A stretch of 64,000 bases of DNA from Membranihabitans marinus (GCF_021729155.1 NZ_JAJQYA010000020.1:23735-87734); one strand, 5' to 3'. Counted from the stretch's first letter, positions 36,411 through 45,998 are shown. The notes: generated from the sequence alone by a model not told the origin. A program made the numbers and translations.

Positions 36411-37847
36411 ATGGAAGAAGTAAAGAAAATTTTAAATCAACATAAGCGAAGAGATTTCTTGAAAAAGGCAGGTTTGGGTTTTGGTGGCATGGCTTTGTCC
36501 GCTATGTTCAATCCACTTCAGGCTCAATCGAGGAATAACCAAATATTGGGCAATGGGCATTTTCCCGCAAAGGCCAAGCGCATAATTTACCTGTTTCAAA
36601 GTGGAGGCCCTTCTCAAATAGAAACCTTTGATTACAAACCGTCCTTGGCCAAATGGCACGGCAAAGAAATACCGCCTTCCATCAAAGGGACCCAACGGAA
36701 TTCCGGTATGGTGTCCGGACAATCATCTTTTCCATTGGTAAAATCCATCTTCGATTTTAAACAATATGGAGAATCTGGAGCCTGGGTCAGCGAATTGTTT
36801 CCCCATACTGCGGAAGTAGTTGATGAGCTATGTATTATCAAGTCGATGTATACCGAAGCCATCAATCACGAGCCTGCGGTGATGTTTATGCAGACGGGAT
36901 CACAGCAAAGTGGACGTCCTTCTATCGGGTCTTGGATGAGTTATGGATTGGGGAGTGACAATGAAAATCTCCCTCATTTTATTGTATTGATTTCCAAAGG
37001 AGGGGGAGCGCAACCCCTGAGTTCGGCGGCTTGGGGCAATGGATTTTTGCCTTCACATCACCAGGGAGTTCAATTTAGATCTGGCAAGGATCCCGTGTTG
37101 TATCTCAGTAATCCCTATGGGGTTCACGGTGATGATCGCCGAAGAGCATTGGACTATATCCAAGAGATGAATAAGCAGCAGTACAGTATGTGGAACGATC
37201 CCGAGATCAATTCCAAAATCAATCAATATGAAATGGCCTATAGAATGCAGACCTCGGTGCCGGAAGCCGTCGATGTATCTGGAGAACCTGATTATATCTA
37301 CGATATGTATGGGCCAGATTCCAAGGTGCCTGGTACCTACGCGGCCAATTGTTTGTTGGCTCGAAGAATGGCCGAACGCGATGTCAAGTTTATACAATTG
37401 TATCATATGGGCTGGGATCAACACGGTAACTTGCCTGGGGGGATTCGCAAGCAGGCCTTGGGCACGGATAGAGCGACCGCTGCTTTGATTAAAGACCTCA
37501 AACAACGTGGATTGTTGGAAGATACCTTGGTAGTCTGGGGTGGGGAATTTGGTAGAACGAGTTTTTCACAGGGACGATTAACGGCAACCAACTATGGAAG
37601 GGATCACCATCCTGGTTGTTTTACGATGTGGATGGCTGGAGCTGGTGTGAAAAAGGGTATGGTTTATGGAGATACCGATGAATTTAGTTATAATGTGAAC
37701 ACCAACCCTGTGCATGTCCATGATTTTCAGGCTACACTCTTGCATTTGTTTGGAATTGATCACGAAAAATTAAATTTTAAATACCAGGGAAGAAGATTTA
37801 GATTGACCGATGTGCACGGCAAAGTAGTACACGATATATTATCATAA
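36411..37847 (+). CDS. Tat-exported DUF1501 protein
   Basis: This 478-residue protein has a twin-arginine signal (KRRDFLKKAGLGFGGMAL, Arg13-Arg14) and belongs to DUF1501, an alkaline-phosphatase/sulfatase-superfamily fold. Family features are IIYLFQSGGPSQIETFDYKP, INHEPAVMFMQTGSQQSGRP, YHMGWDQHGNLPGG, VWGGEFGRTSF and GRDHHPGCFTMWMAGAG, with many conserved His and Asp that could hold two metals. It is encoded 6 bases after the PSD1 gene, the standard pairing. The substrate is unknown; release of sulfate or another ester from polysaccharides is the common suggestion. Confidence 0.95.
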   Translation: MEEVKKILNQHKRRDFLKKAGLGFGGMALSAMFNPLQAQSRNNQILGNGHFPAKAKRIIYLFQSGGPSQIETFDYKPSLAKWHGKEIPPSIKGTQRNSGMVSGQSSFPLVKSIFDFKQYGESGAWVSELFPHTAEVVDELCIIKSMYTEAINHEPAVMFMQTGSQQSGRPSIGSWMSYGLGSDNENLPHFIVLISKGGGAQPLSSAAWGNGFLPSHHQGVQFRSGKDPVLYLSNPYGVHGDDRRRALDYIQEMNKQQYSMWNDPEINSKINQYEMAYRMQTSVPEAVDVSGEPDYIYDMYGPDSKVPGTYAANCLLARRMAERDVKFIQLYHMGWDQHGNLPGGIRKQALGTDRATAALIKDLKQRGLLEDTLVVWGGEFGRTSFSQGRLTATNYGRDHHPGCFTMWMAGAGVKKGMVYGDTDEFSYNVNTNPVHVHDFQATLLHLFGIDHEKLNFKYQGRRFRLTDVHGKVVHDILS

Positions 37848-37857
37848 AAAATTGACA

Positions 37858-39210
37858 ATGGATATATTTTTAGGACGCTTTCATCCTGTTTTAGTTCATT
37901 TGCCCATTGGGTTTTTATTGTTGGCTTTGTTGTTGGAGTTTTTGTCGTTGCAGTTCAAAGAACGGTATCATTTTCTCTCTCAATCCGTGGCTATTTCCCT
38001 GTTGATTGGCGCTATTTCTGCATTGTTGGCCGTGGGCTCGGGATGGATGTTGGCTCGTTCTGGTGGTTATGATGAAGCAGCCTTGGATTGGCACCGATGG
38101 ATGGGCGTGGCCGTAGTTGTGGTCGCTGTCTTGGGATTTTTACTGAAGACTAAAATATTGGTTTTTCCAATAGTGGTTGTTCGAGCTTGTTTGCTCTCAA
38201 TCTTCGTTTTGGTTACCATTACTGGGCATTTGGGGGGGAATCTCACTCATGGCAAAGATTATTTATTAGAGCATGCCCCAGCATTTATCAAAAAAGTAAT
38301 GTTGAATGAAGGGGAGGAAGAAGTTGCAGTTTTGCCCCAACACCCTGATTCTATCAATATATACCATCACCTAATACAGCCGATGTTACAGGATAAATGC
38401 CAATCTTGTCACAATGCCGAAAAGGCCAAAGGAGGATTGGATTTGTCACAATACGAAACCACCATGTTGGGAGGGGATGAGGATCTGGCTGTAGTTCCCT
38501 TTCAACCGAGAAAGAGTAGTTTGTTTCATCGAGTCACCCTACCTATGTCCAGTTCCAAATTTATGCCGCCCAAAGGTGAAGCGCTATCATATCACCAAGT
38601 CCAAATCATTGAATGGTGGATCGCTGAAGGTGCAGATGTTGAGATGACTGTCGGAGGAGGGGAGTTGCCCGAAGATATTGTGTATATCTTGCAGCATGAC
38701 TATGAAAGAGATGTTAGACCCCAGCCCTTTTACATCAATGAATTAATAGAGGCATTGTCCGAGGAATCTATGGCTAATCTCGTTGACGCTGGATATGTGG
38801 TTAGACCATTGTTTGATGGCAACCCCTACATTGAAGTGACTTTAAATAAAAAAATTGTCGATGGGACTATTCAGTCCCTTCTCCATGCCAAAGACCATAT
38901 TGTTAAATTGGATTTGGGAAATACTGCTTTGTCTGATGATGATTTGGCAATCGTCGGTCAACTGCGCAATTTGACCAACCTCAATATAAGCAATGCAGCT
39001 ATTTCAGATGCTGGTCTCGCTAATTTAAAGGATTTGCCTAGGTTGGAGATTCTCAATCTTTACGGCAATGCCATTAGCTCTAAAGGTGTAGATTGGGTGA
39101 AAAAAATCGAAAGTCTTAAAAAGGTTTATGTTTGGAATACCGGTTTGGATAGTATTTATCTAAATCAATGGGCCAAAGAAAATACTAATTTAGAAATCAT
39201 TGGTAGCTAA
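37858..39210 (+). CDS. Membrane c-type cytochrome with DUF2231-like helices and leucine-rich repeats
   Basis: This 450-residue protein starts at the ATG at 37858 (an in-frame TTG lies 6 bases upstream). Its N-terminal half is a DUF2231-like membrane domain of four helices (about 10-35, 42-66, 81-100, 103-123), starting FLGRFHPVLVHLPIGFLLLA, with several His that could ligate haem. A PSCyt1 cytochrome domain follows (haem site CQSCH, Cys181, Cys184, His185, with KFMPPKGEALSYHQVQIIEW). The C-terminus holds leucine-rich repeats (LRNLTNLNISNAAISDAGLA). It is 10 bases from the DUF1501 gene and may feed electrons between the inner membrane and the PSD1 protein. That electron path is inference. Confidence 0.9.
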   Translation: MDIFLGRFHPVLVHLPIGFLLLALLLEFLSLQFKERYHFLSQSVAISLLIGAISALLAVGSGWMLARSGGYDEAALDWHRWMGVAVVVVAVLGFLLKTKILVFPIVVVRACLLSIFVLVTITGHLGGNLTHGKDYLLEHAPAFIKKVMLNEGEEEVAVLPQHPDSINIYHHLIQPMLQDKCQSCHNAEKAKGGLDLSQYETTMLGGDEDLAVVPFQPRKSSLFHRVTLPMSSSKFMPPKGEALSYHQVQIIEWWIAEGADVEMTVGGGELPEDIVYILQHDYERDVRPQPFYINELIEALSEESMANLVDAGYVVRPLFDGNPYIEVTLNKKIVDGTIQSLLHAKDHIVKLDLGNTALSDDDLAIVGQLRNLTNLNISNAAISDAGLANLKDLPRLEILNLYGNAISSKGVDWVKKIESLKKVYVWNTGLDSIYLNQWAKENTNLEIIGS

Positions 39211-39284
39211 GTATAGGTAATTTTTCTGAATGAATATCATTATATTAACCTCATTGTATAATCCAACAGAATAATTACAGGAGA

Positions 39285-40841
39285 ATGGGAGTGATTAATA
39301 TAATTAAGATCGGACTTTTTTGTGGCATAGCAGTTTTATGTAGCCAGTGTCAAACGAATAATGAAGAAGAAAAATTACCGAATATCATTTATGTTTTGGC
39401 CGATGATTTGGGATATGGTGATGTAGGTGCTTTTAATCCCGAATCGAAAATCCCAACCCCGTATTTGGATAAAATGTCTGCAGCAGGTATGATGTTTACC
39501 GATGCCCATACTTCTTCGTCCGTGTGTACCCCGACGCGTTATGGGATATTGACGGGGAGGTACAACTGGCGTTCAGTATTGAAAAGCGGAGTACTTTATG
39601 GACTGGATTCTGCAATAATATCCCAACAGCGGTTGACTTTGCCTAAGTTATTGAAGAAGGCAGAATATCAAACTGCCTTTATTGGGAAATGGCATTTGGG
39701 GTGGAAATGGGCCAAAGACAGTGAAGGCGAGATCGATTTTGCAAAACCCATTACCAATGGACCTAGAGAAGTGGGGTTTGACTATTCCTATGGACATATT
39801 GCTTCATTGGATATGGAACCTTATGTATATGTGGAAAATGGAATGGCAACCCAAATACCCAATCTCCACATTGAGAAAGAATCCTCTTATAAATTTTATA
39901 GAGAAGGGAGGAGGGCTGCCGATTTTATCATGGAAGAAGTAACTCCACATTTTTTTATGAAAACTCAGGAGTATATTGAAAATAAACAAGCAGAAGACCA
40001 GCCCTTTTTTCTCTATTTGGCTTTGCCATCTCCTCATACGCCGATTTTGCCTACTGAGGATTGGCAGGGCAAAAGCCAGATCAATCCCTATGCCGATTTT
40101 GTGATGATGATTGACGATTATATGGGCAAAATGCTTCAACAATTAGAGGATTTGGGAATAGCAGACAATACCATGGTGGTGTTTACTTCTGACAATGGGT
40201 GTTCGCCAATGGCTAAATTCAATGTCTTGGCCGAGTACGGACACCATCCCAGTTATATCTATCGTGGCCATAAAGCCGATTTGTTTGAAGGGGGGCATCG
40301 CGTACCCTTTATTGTTCAATGGCCTGCAAAAGTGAAGGCGGGATCTATCAGTGATGAAACCATCTGTACCACCGATTTTATGGCCACTTGTGCCGATCTT
40401 ATCGGTGAAAAACTCGGTCAAAATGAAGGTGAAGATAGTTACAGCATGATGGCCTTGCTCACAGATGAATCCATGTCGACATTTGATAGAGAACAAACCA
40501 TTCACTCTTCGATAAATGGCAGTTTTGCGATTCGCAAAGGAGACTGGAAATTGATTGCTGCTCCCGGTTCTGGCGGATGGTCATTTCCCCGGCCCAACTC
40601 CAAAGAAGCCGCCGAAATGCCTCCTTTACAATTGTATAATTTAGCAGAAGATGCCGATGAATCAGAAAACCTTGTCGAAGATCATCCTCAATTAGTGGGG
40701 GAGTTGTATCGTGAATTGTTGACCGTTATTCACAATGGACGAAGTAATCCAGGACCAATATTGGCCAACGATGTCAACCGATTTGATACGGCATGGACCA
40801 GCTTAGCTCGATTGGAATCCCTGGGAGAAGCAATCGAATAA
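39285..40841 (+). CDS. Arylsulfatase-type sulfatase, Cys-type, lipoprotein
   Basis: This 518-residue sulfatase of the arylsulfatase A-like branch has a lipobox near Cys23 (LCSQC). Motifs are IIYVLADDLGYGDVGAF (metal-binding Asp pair), formylglycine signature CTPTRYGILTGRYNWRS with Cys81, GKWHLGWKW, LPSPHTPILP and FTSDNGCSPMA. The CTPTR form differs from CAPSR and CSPSR in the two other sulfatases, so the three are unlikely to be recent duplicates. It closes the PSD1/DUF1501 cluster, 74 bases after the cytochrome, and is the most direct evidence that this module acts on sulfated glycans. Confidence 0.96.
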   Translation: MGVINIIKIGLFCGIAVLCSQCQTNNEEEKLPNIIYVLADDLGYGDVGAFNPESKIPTPYLDKMSAAGMMFTDAHTSSSVCTPTRYGILTGRYNWRSVLKSGVLYGLDSAIISQQRLTLPKLLKKAEYQTAFIGKWHLGWKWAKDSEGEIDFAKPITNGPREVGFDYSYGHIASLDMEPYVYVENGMATQIPNLHIEKESSYKFYREGRRAADFIMEEVTPHFFMKTQEYIENKQAEDQPFFLYLALPSPHTPILPTEDWQGKSQINPYADFVMMIDDYMGKMLQQLEDLGIADNTMVVFTSDNGCSPMAKFNVLAEYGHHPSYIYRGHKADLFEGGHRVPFIVQWPAKVKAGSISDETICTTDFMATCADLIGEKLGQNEGEDSYSMMALLTDESMSTFDREQTIHSSINGSFAIRKGDWKLIAAPGSGGWSFPRPNSKEAAEMPPLQLYNLAEDADESENLVEDHPQLVGELYRELLTVIHNGRSNPGPILANDVNRFDTAWTSLARLESLGEAIE

Positions 40842-41205
40842 ATTTCGGTTTGTATAGATGGAAAAAACGGGTTGGAACACTGCAGATTCGCATTGGTTTC
40901 AACAAATTCATTATATGTCAATCTATTCTCGTATTTTTGTCTTTTTTCTTTGAATTGAGAAAAAATATTGACTGCTTTAACTCTAATACCAAATGCATTT
41001 TATAATGACGGTAAAGATTTTGAAAGTATTTGAAGTTTGACGAGGCTAAAAACACAGGCATAGCCGTAGCTACGGCGAGTATTTTAAACGAAGTATAACT
41101 TCAAATAATTCGAAATATAACCGTCAATTATGAATTCATTTGGTATAAGTTTTTATATTCCATGTGTTTATAGGCTATGTGGAATTGCCGTTAAAGCAAA
41201 TTTAA
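40842..41205. other. Intergenic region holding MITE-like element
   Basis: This is a 364-base gap between the sulfatase and uvrA. The left part is AT-rich without a gene; the centre is the palindromic element 40986-41146. No promoter for uvrA could be recognised with confidence. Confidence 0.7.
40986..41146. mobile_element. MITE-like palindromic element
   Basis: The 161-bp element has imperfect inverted-repeat ends: ATACCAAATGCATTTTATAA on the left, and on the right the mirror of GAATTCATTTGGTAT. The arms continue inward (GACGGT against ACCGTC, ATTTGAAGTT against AACTTCAAAT) to a 14-bp perfect central palindrome GCCGTAGCTACGGC at 41063-41076. There is no coding capacity. The structure is that of a non-autonomous transposable or REP-type element. 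Fragments matching its ends occur at 53370 and 57991, which supports dispersal. Confidence 0.83.
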
Positions 41206-44070
41206 ATGCATCACCATGCTAAACTATATATATTGAAAGATCTAGAAGTAATAAAAGTAGTAGGCGCAAGGGAGAATAATCTGCAAGATATTGATGTAAC
41301 CATACCGCGCAATCAATTGGTGGTCATCACGGGGATTAGTGGAAGTGGAAAATCCTCTCTGGCATTTGACACCTTGTATGCTGAGGGACAGCGACGATAT
41401 ATGGAGACTTTTGGGATCTATGCGCGTCAATTTATAGGGAAGATGGAGCGACCCGATGTCGATCAAATTACGGGATTGAGTCCGGTAATATCCATTGAAC
41501 AAAAAACCAGTGGATGGAATCCTCGATCGACGGTGGGGACAATTACAGAATTGTATGATCTTTTTCGACTCTTGTATGCTCGTATCGGAGAAGCTTATTC
41601 TTGGAAGTCGGGCATGAAAATGCAGCAATTTACTGAAGAGCAGATCATCGAAAAAATGTTTGCCGATCAATTAGACCAGAAGATTATGATCTTGGCTCCT
41701 GTGGTGCGCGGGCGAAAAGGACATTATAGAGAACTATTTGACCAAATACGAAAACAGGGTTTTACCAAGGTGCGTATCGATGGTGAAATGGTGGACTTGA
41801 TCAAGGGGCTAAAGGTGGAACGATACAAAATACACGATATCGAAGTAGTGGTCGATCGTCTAAAAGTAACTGAAGATAGAAGAGATCGAATGGGCAAGTC
41901 TATATCCACTGCCTTTGAAATCGGTGAGGGATTGGTCTATGTATACAATATGGACGAAGATAAGGTGCACAGCTTTAGTAAAGAGTTGATGGATATAGAG
42001 AGTGGGATCTCGTATGAAGACCCTTCCCCCAATACATTTTCATTTAATTCACCCTATGGCGCTTGCCCCAAATGCAATGGATTGGGTTATTTAAATGAGG
42101 TGGATTTGGACAAAGTGATTCCCGATTATGAGATGTCCATCAGCAAGGGAGGAATTGTGCCTTTTGGTGAACGAAGAGAGAATAAAACCTATGAGCAACT
42201 AAAAGCCATCGCCAAAAAATACAAATTTACTCTGGGCAGCCCTATTAACGATATTCCCCAACAGGCCATGGATATTATCTTAAATGGCGGGGGAGATGAT
42301 GTTGAATTGGGCTTGACTCAAAACAACTTTTCTGAATTTTCACTGGCATCTGAAGGGCTGATTAAAATGTTGGAAAGGTGGTATTCTGATACCAGTTCAG
42401 AAAAAATAAGGAAGTGGGCAGAGGAGTTTATGAGTTTGAATGACTGTAGTGAATGTCATGGATATAGACTCAAGAAAGACTCTTTGCATTTTAAAATTGC
42501 AGAAAAACACATAGGGGAAGTCGCCAATTTCGATTTAGATGAATTGGCGGAATGGTTGGATGAATTGCCCGCAAAGTTGTCCAATAAACAGACTTTGATA
42601 GGAAGTGAAGTCCTTAAGGAAATCAACACTAGATTGCATTTTCTTCTGGATGTGGGATTGAATTATCTGTCCCTAAATCGACCGGCTAAATCCCTTTCTG
42701 GAGGAGAGTCTCAACGAACTCGATTGGCCAATCAAATTGGTTCTCAATTGACGGGGATTACCTATATCATGGATGAGCCCTCCATTGGATTGCATCAAAG
42801 AGACAATCATCGACTTATTCATGCTCTCAAAAATTTGGTTTCCACCGACAATACGGTTATTGTGGTAGAACACGACGAAGATATTATGATGGCCTCAGAT
42901 TATCTTATCGATATAGGACCGGGAGCCGGTAAATTGGGAGGTGAGATTGTGGCTGCGGGAAGTCCTCAAGAAGTGATGAATTCTGAGGAAAGTATGACCG
43001 GGCATTATCTGTCTGGGAAGGAATCTATTCCTGTGCCAGAAGTCAGGAGGAAGGGCAATGGCAATTTTATTACATTGACAGGAGCTACAGGGCATAATTT
43101 AAAGAATGTATCGATATCCATTCCCCTCAATACCTTGACTTGCGTGACAGGGGTGTCTGGAAGTGGTAAGTCGAGTTTGATCAATGAAACCTTGTATCCT
43201 ATTCTCAGAAAGCATTTTTATCGAAGTTTGCAAGAGCCACTTCCATTTGAAAGTATTGAAGGCATAGATTTAATAGACAAGGTCGTCGATATTGATCAAT
43301 CTCCTATAGGGCGAACGCCTCGATCTAATCCAGCTACTTATACCAAGGTGTTTACTGACATTCGAAAATTATACGCCGATATTCCCGAGGCCAAGATTAG
43401 AGGTTATAAGATCGGCAGATTCTCTTTTAATGTAAAAGGGGGACGATGTGAGGATTGCAAGGGAGCTGGGATGAAAGAGATTGAAATGAATTTTATACCC
43501 AATGTTTATGTGGAATGTCCTACTTGCTTTGGCAAGCGATTTAACCGCGAGACCTTAGAAGTATTATTTAAAGGGAAAAATATCAGTGATGTGCTCGATA
43601 TGACGGTGGATGAGGCTGTCGAGTTTTTTGAAGCCATTCCCAGAATTCATAAAAAGCTCAAGACGATAAAGGATGTAGGCTTGGGTTATATTTCATTGGG
43701 ACAGTCTGCGACAACGCTTTCTGGAGGGGAGGCACAAAGAGTAAAATTGGCAGAAGAATTGTCAAAACGCGATACGGGACAGACCCTCTATATCTTGGAT
43801 GAACCTACGACGGGATTGCATTTTCAAGATATAGCTCGTCTACTAGAAGTTATTAAAAAATTAATAGATAAGGGAAATACTTTTATCATTATAGAGCATA
43901 ATTTAGATGTGGTGAAGACCGCAGATTATGTAATAGATATTGGCCCGGAAGGGGGGAAATACGGTGGACAGGTTGTGGCTTCAGGTAGTCCTGAGGAGGT
44001 GGCCAAAGTGAGTGAATCCAAAACGGCTAAATTTTTGCAAGAAGTATTAAATGTAAAAGTGGCGATGTAA
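41206..44070 (+). CDS. uvrA: Excinuclease ABC subunit UvrA
   Basis: This is the damage-sensing ATPase of nucleotide excision repair, 954 residues, close to the usual 940-960. Walker A of the first ATPase is GISGSGKSS (about 43-51), and the second is GVSGSGKSSLINETLY. Signature motifs SLSGGESQRTRLANQIGSQL and TLSGGEAQRVKLAEELSKR and both Walker B segments (YIMDEPSIGLHQRDN, YILDEPTTGLHFQD) are present. The zinc module CEDCKGAGMKEIEMNF ... CPTCFGKRFN is intact, as is CSECHGYRL. In the first insertion only the CPKC half of the N-terminal zinc site is seen; the upstream cysteine pair is missing. The ATG at 41206 adds a short His-rich leader, and a TTG at 41233 is a possible real start. Confidence 0.97.
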   Translation: MHHHAKLYILKDLEVIKVVGARENNLQDIDVTIPRNQLVVITGISGSGKSSLAFDTLYAEGQRRYMETFGIYARQFIGKMERPDVDQITGLSPVISIEQKTSGWNPRSTVGTITELYDLFRLLYARIGEAYSWKSGMKMQQFTEEQIIEKMFADQLDQKIMILAPVVRGRKGHYRELFDQIRKQGFTKVRIDGEMVDLIKGLKVERYKIHDIEVVVDRLKVTEDRRDRMGKSISTAFEIGEGLVYVYNMDEDKVHSFSKELMDIESGISYEDPSPNTFSFNSPYGACPKCNGLGYLNEVDLDKVIPDYEMSISKGGIVPFGERRENKTYEQLKAIAKKYKFTLGSPINDIPQQAMDIILNGGGDDVELGLTQNNFSEFSLASEGLIKMLERWYSDTSSEKIRKWAEEFMSLNDCSECHGYRLKKDSLHFKIAEKHIGEVANFDLDELAEWLDELPAKLSNKQTLIGSEVLKEINTRLHFLLDVGLNYLSLNRPAKSLSGGESQRTRLANQIGSQLTGITYIMDEPSIGLHQRDNHRLIHALKNLVSTDNTVIVVEHDEDIMMASDYLIDIGPGAGKLGGEIVAAGSPQEVMNSEESMTGHYLSGKESIPVPEVRRKGNGNFITLTGATGHNLKNVSISIPLNTLTCVTGVSGSGKSSLINETLYPILRKHFYRSLQEPLPFESIEGIDLIDKVVDIDQSPIGRTPRSNPATYTKVFTDIRKLYADIPEAKIRGYKIGRFSFNVKGGRCEDCKGAGMKEIEMNFIPNVYVECPTCFGKRFNRETLEVLFKGKNISDVLDMTVDEAVEFFEAIPRIHKKLKTIKDVGLGYISLGQSATTLSGGEAQRVKLAEELSKRDTGQTLYILDEPTTGLHFQDIARLLEVIKKLIDKGNTFIIIEHNLDVVKTADYVIDIGPEGGKYGGQVVASGSPEEVAKVSESKTAKFLQEVLNVKVAM

Positions 44071-44136
44071 AATAGTGTTGAATAGCATTCGGTTTCAAAA
44101 CTTTTATTAATATTGATGAACGATGTGGGATAAAAA

Positions 44137-45672
44137 ATGAAGAGTCTAATAAATAAAACCTTAAAGTTGTTCTTAAAGTCAAAGTATGGCAGCTTACAGC
44201 AAGCCATCGAACGACCACTGCAGACTCAATTCCAATTGTTAATGAATATGGTAGAGACCGCTGCTTATACTGAGTGGGGGAGGCTCTATGGTTTTACTGA
44301 TATTAAATCCATTGAAGACTTTCAGAAAAAATTACCGCTTTCTGACTACGATGACTTAAAGCCCTATATCCAAAAGATGATGCATGGAGAACGGGATATT
44401 TTATGGCCAGGTAGGGTACAATGGTTTTCAAAATCCAGTGGAACCACCAATGACCAATCTAAGTATTTACCCGTAACTACAGAAAATTTTGATACTTGTC
44501 ATAAAAAGGGATCTTGGGATACCTTGGCTATTATGTACCAGAACAATCCTGATGTTCAGCTTTTTGAGAAGAAGAGTTTAATTCTCGGAGGCTCTTTGTC
44601 TCATTTCAAACCTCATCCAGAAACCATTATCGGCGATGTGTCGGCGATTATGATTGCCAATATGCCGTTAATCGGTCGGCCGTTTTATATGCCAGATGTC
44701 AAGGTGGCCATTATGGAGGATTGGGAACAAAAGTTGGAACTTACGGCAGAATCGACCATTCAAGATAAAGAAATTGTATCTATAGGAGGCGTCCCTACAT
44801 GGAATTTGGTTTTGTTTAGAAAAATATTGGAAAAGACTGGAGCGGACCACATGTTGCAGGTATGGCCCAAACTGAGAACTTATATTCATGGAGGCGTTAA
44901 TTTTGAGCCTTACCGCAGCCAATTTCAAACCCTTATTCCCAGGGAAGACTTCATTTTTCAGGAAGTGTACAATGCTTCAGAAGGTTATTTTGGCACTCAG
45001 TATCGACCCGATGAGAAAGATTTACTCTTGCTTTTGGACAATGGAGTGTTTTATGAGTTTATACCGCTAGAGGATTTGGATAGTCCACAACCGCGATTGT
45101 TGACATTGGCTGATGTTGTAATAGGTGAAAACTATGCATTGGTCATTTCAACGAATTCGGGATTGTGGAGGTATCAAATCGGGGATACAATTCAGATAAC
45201 CCATGATCGACCTTATACTTTTAGGATCGTAGGTCGGACCAAGCAGTTTATCAATGCCTTTGGGGAGGAAGTTATGGTTCACAATACCGATGCGGCCATT
45301 AGTGCAGCCTGTGCGATGATGAATTGTACTATTAAAGATTATACCGTTGCGCCCAAGTATTTGAATGAGCGAGAAATGGGGCGCCATGATTGGTTAATTG
45401 AATTTGATCAAGCGCCGGTAAATATTGCCATGTTCGCCACGAGATTAGACAAGGAGTTGCAAGCCGTCAATTCCGATTATATGGCTAAGCGGGGGGGGAA
45501 TCTAGCTTTGGAGGAATTACAGATTCATGTTTTGCCTCAGGGAGCATTTGAAGCTTGGTTAAAGTTCAAAAAGAGACAGGGTGCTCAAGTTAAAGTGCCG
45601 AGATTGAGTAATAATCGAAAGTACGTTGACGAAATATTACAATTTGTAGAAGAATATCAAGCCCATGGATAA
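44137..45672 (+). CDS. GH3-superfamily acyl-adenylating enzyme
   Basis: This 511-residue protein is related to the plant GH3 acid-amido synthetases. Family motifs are PLSDYDDLKPYIQKMMHGE, FSKSSGTTNDQSKYLPVT (ATP/AMP-binding P-loop-like), EVYNASEGYFGTQ and YRIVGRTKQFINAFGEEVMV-like text near residue 365. Bacterial members are common in Bacteroidota, but their acyl and amine substrates are unknown. It follows uvrA after 66 bases, with a small gene overlapping its 3' end, so it may be co-transcribed with both. An involvement in lipid or amino-acid conjugation is possible but not shown. Confidence 0.93.
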   Translation: MKSLINKTLKLFLKSKYGSLQQAIERPLQTQFQLLMNMVETAAYTEWGRLYGFTDIKSIEDFQKKLPLSDYDDLKPYIQKMMHGERDILWPGRVQWFSKSSGTTNDQSKYLPVTTENFDTCHKKGSWDTLAIMYQNNPDVQLFEKKSLILGGSLSHFKPHPETIIGDVSAIMIANMPLIGRPFYMPDVKVAIMEDWEQKLELTAESTIQDKEIVSIGGVPTWNLVLFRKILEKTGADHMLQVWPKLRTYIHGGVNFEPYRSQFQTLIPREDFIFQEVYNASEGYFGTQYRPDEKDLLLLLDNGVFYEFIPLEDLDSPQPRLLTLADVVIGENYALVISTNSGLWRYQIGDTIQITHDRPYTFRIVGRTKQFINAFGEEVMVHNTDAAISAACAMMNCTIKDYTVAPKYLNEREMGRHDWLIEFDQAPVNIAMFATRLDKELQAVNSDYMAKRGGNLALEELQIHVLPQGAFEAWLKFKKRQGAQVKVPRLSNNRKYVDEILQFVEEYQAHG

Positions 45673-45943
45673 GCAGTTGATCCCAAATGCATTTTTGCCG
45701 GAGAAGGAAGGCGAAGACATTTCTGAGATGGAAGTCTTGCAATATCTCACAGTCAAGATTAATCAGATGCTGGACGAGAATACGGATTTGCTTTTTAGCA
45801 CATTGTATCGGTTGGATGTCGATGAGGAGAAAATAAAGTTGGTCTTGCAGCAGAGTCAAGGGAGTGCTATAGGTGCTGGTTTGGCCAAGTTGGTATTGGA
45901 TCGTCAGAAGCAGCGAGAAGCGACCAAAAGGAAGTATCGGTAA
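45665..45943 (+). CDS. Small conserved-looking hypothetical protein overlapping GH3 gene
   Basis: This 92-residue cytoplasmic protein, rich in charged residues and predicted mostly helical, starts with MDKQLIPNAFLPEKEGED. The ATG overlaps the last 8 bases of the GH3-like gene, which suggests translational coupling. The middle (NQMLDENTDLLFSTLYRLDV) and the end (AGLAKLVLDRQKQREATKRK) look like regular helices, and no catalytic motif is visible. I do not recognise a named family. The overlap and codon quality make it a real gene rather than a chance frame. Confidence 0.8.
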   Translation: MDKQLIPNAFLPEKEGEDISEMEVLQYLTVKINQMLDENTDLLFSTLYRLDVDEEKIKLVLQQSQGSAIGAGLAKLVLDRQKQREATKRKYR

Positions 45944-45998
45944 GTAGTTCCAAGTGCATTTCATGTAGATTCAATCACTAACCCCCCCTAAAACAAAA

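Noticed and set aside
37053..37505. A 150-codon minus-strand frame inside the DUF1501 gene
   Set aside because: Antisense shadow; the sense gene has all family motifs.
40942..40965. T-rich hairpin after the third sulfatase as a terminator
   Set aside because: The stem is only A/T-rich pairs with one G-C, has no T tract in the right place, and is not convincing.
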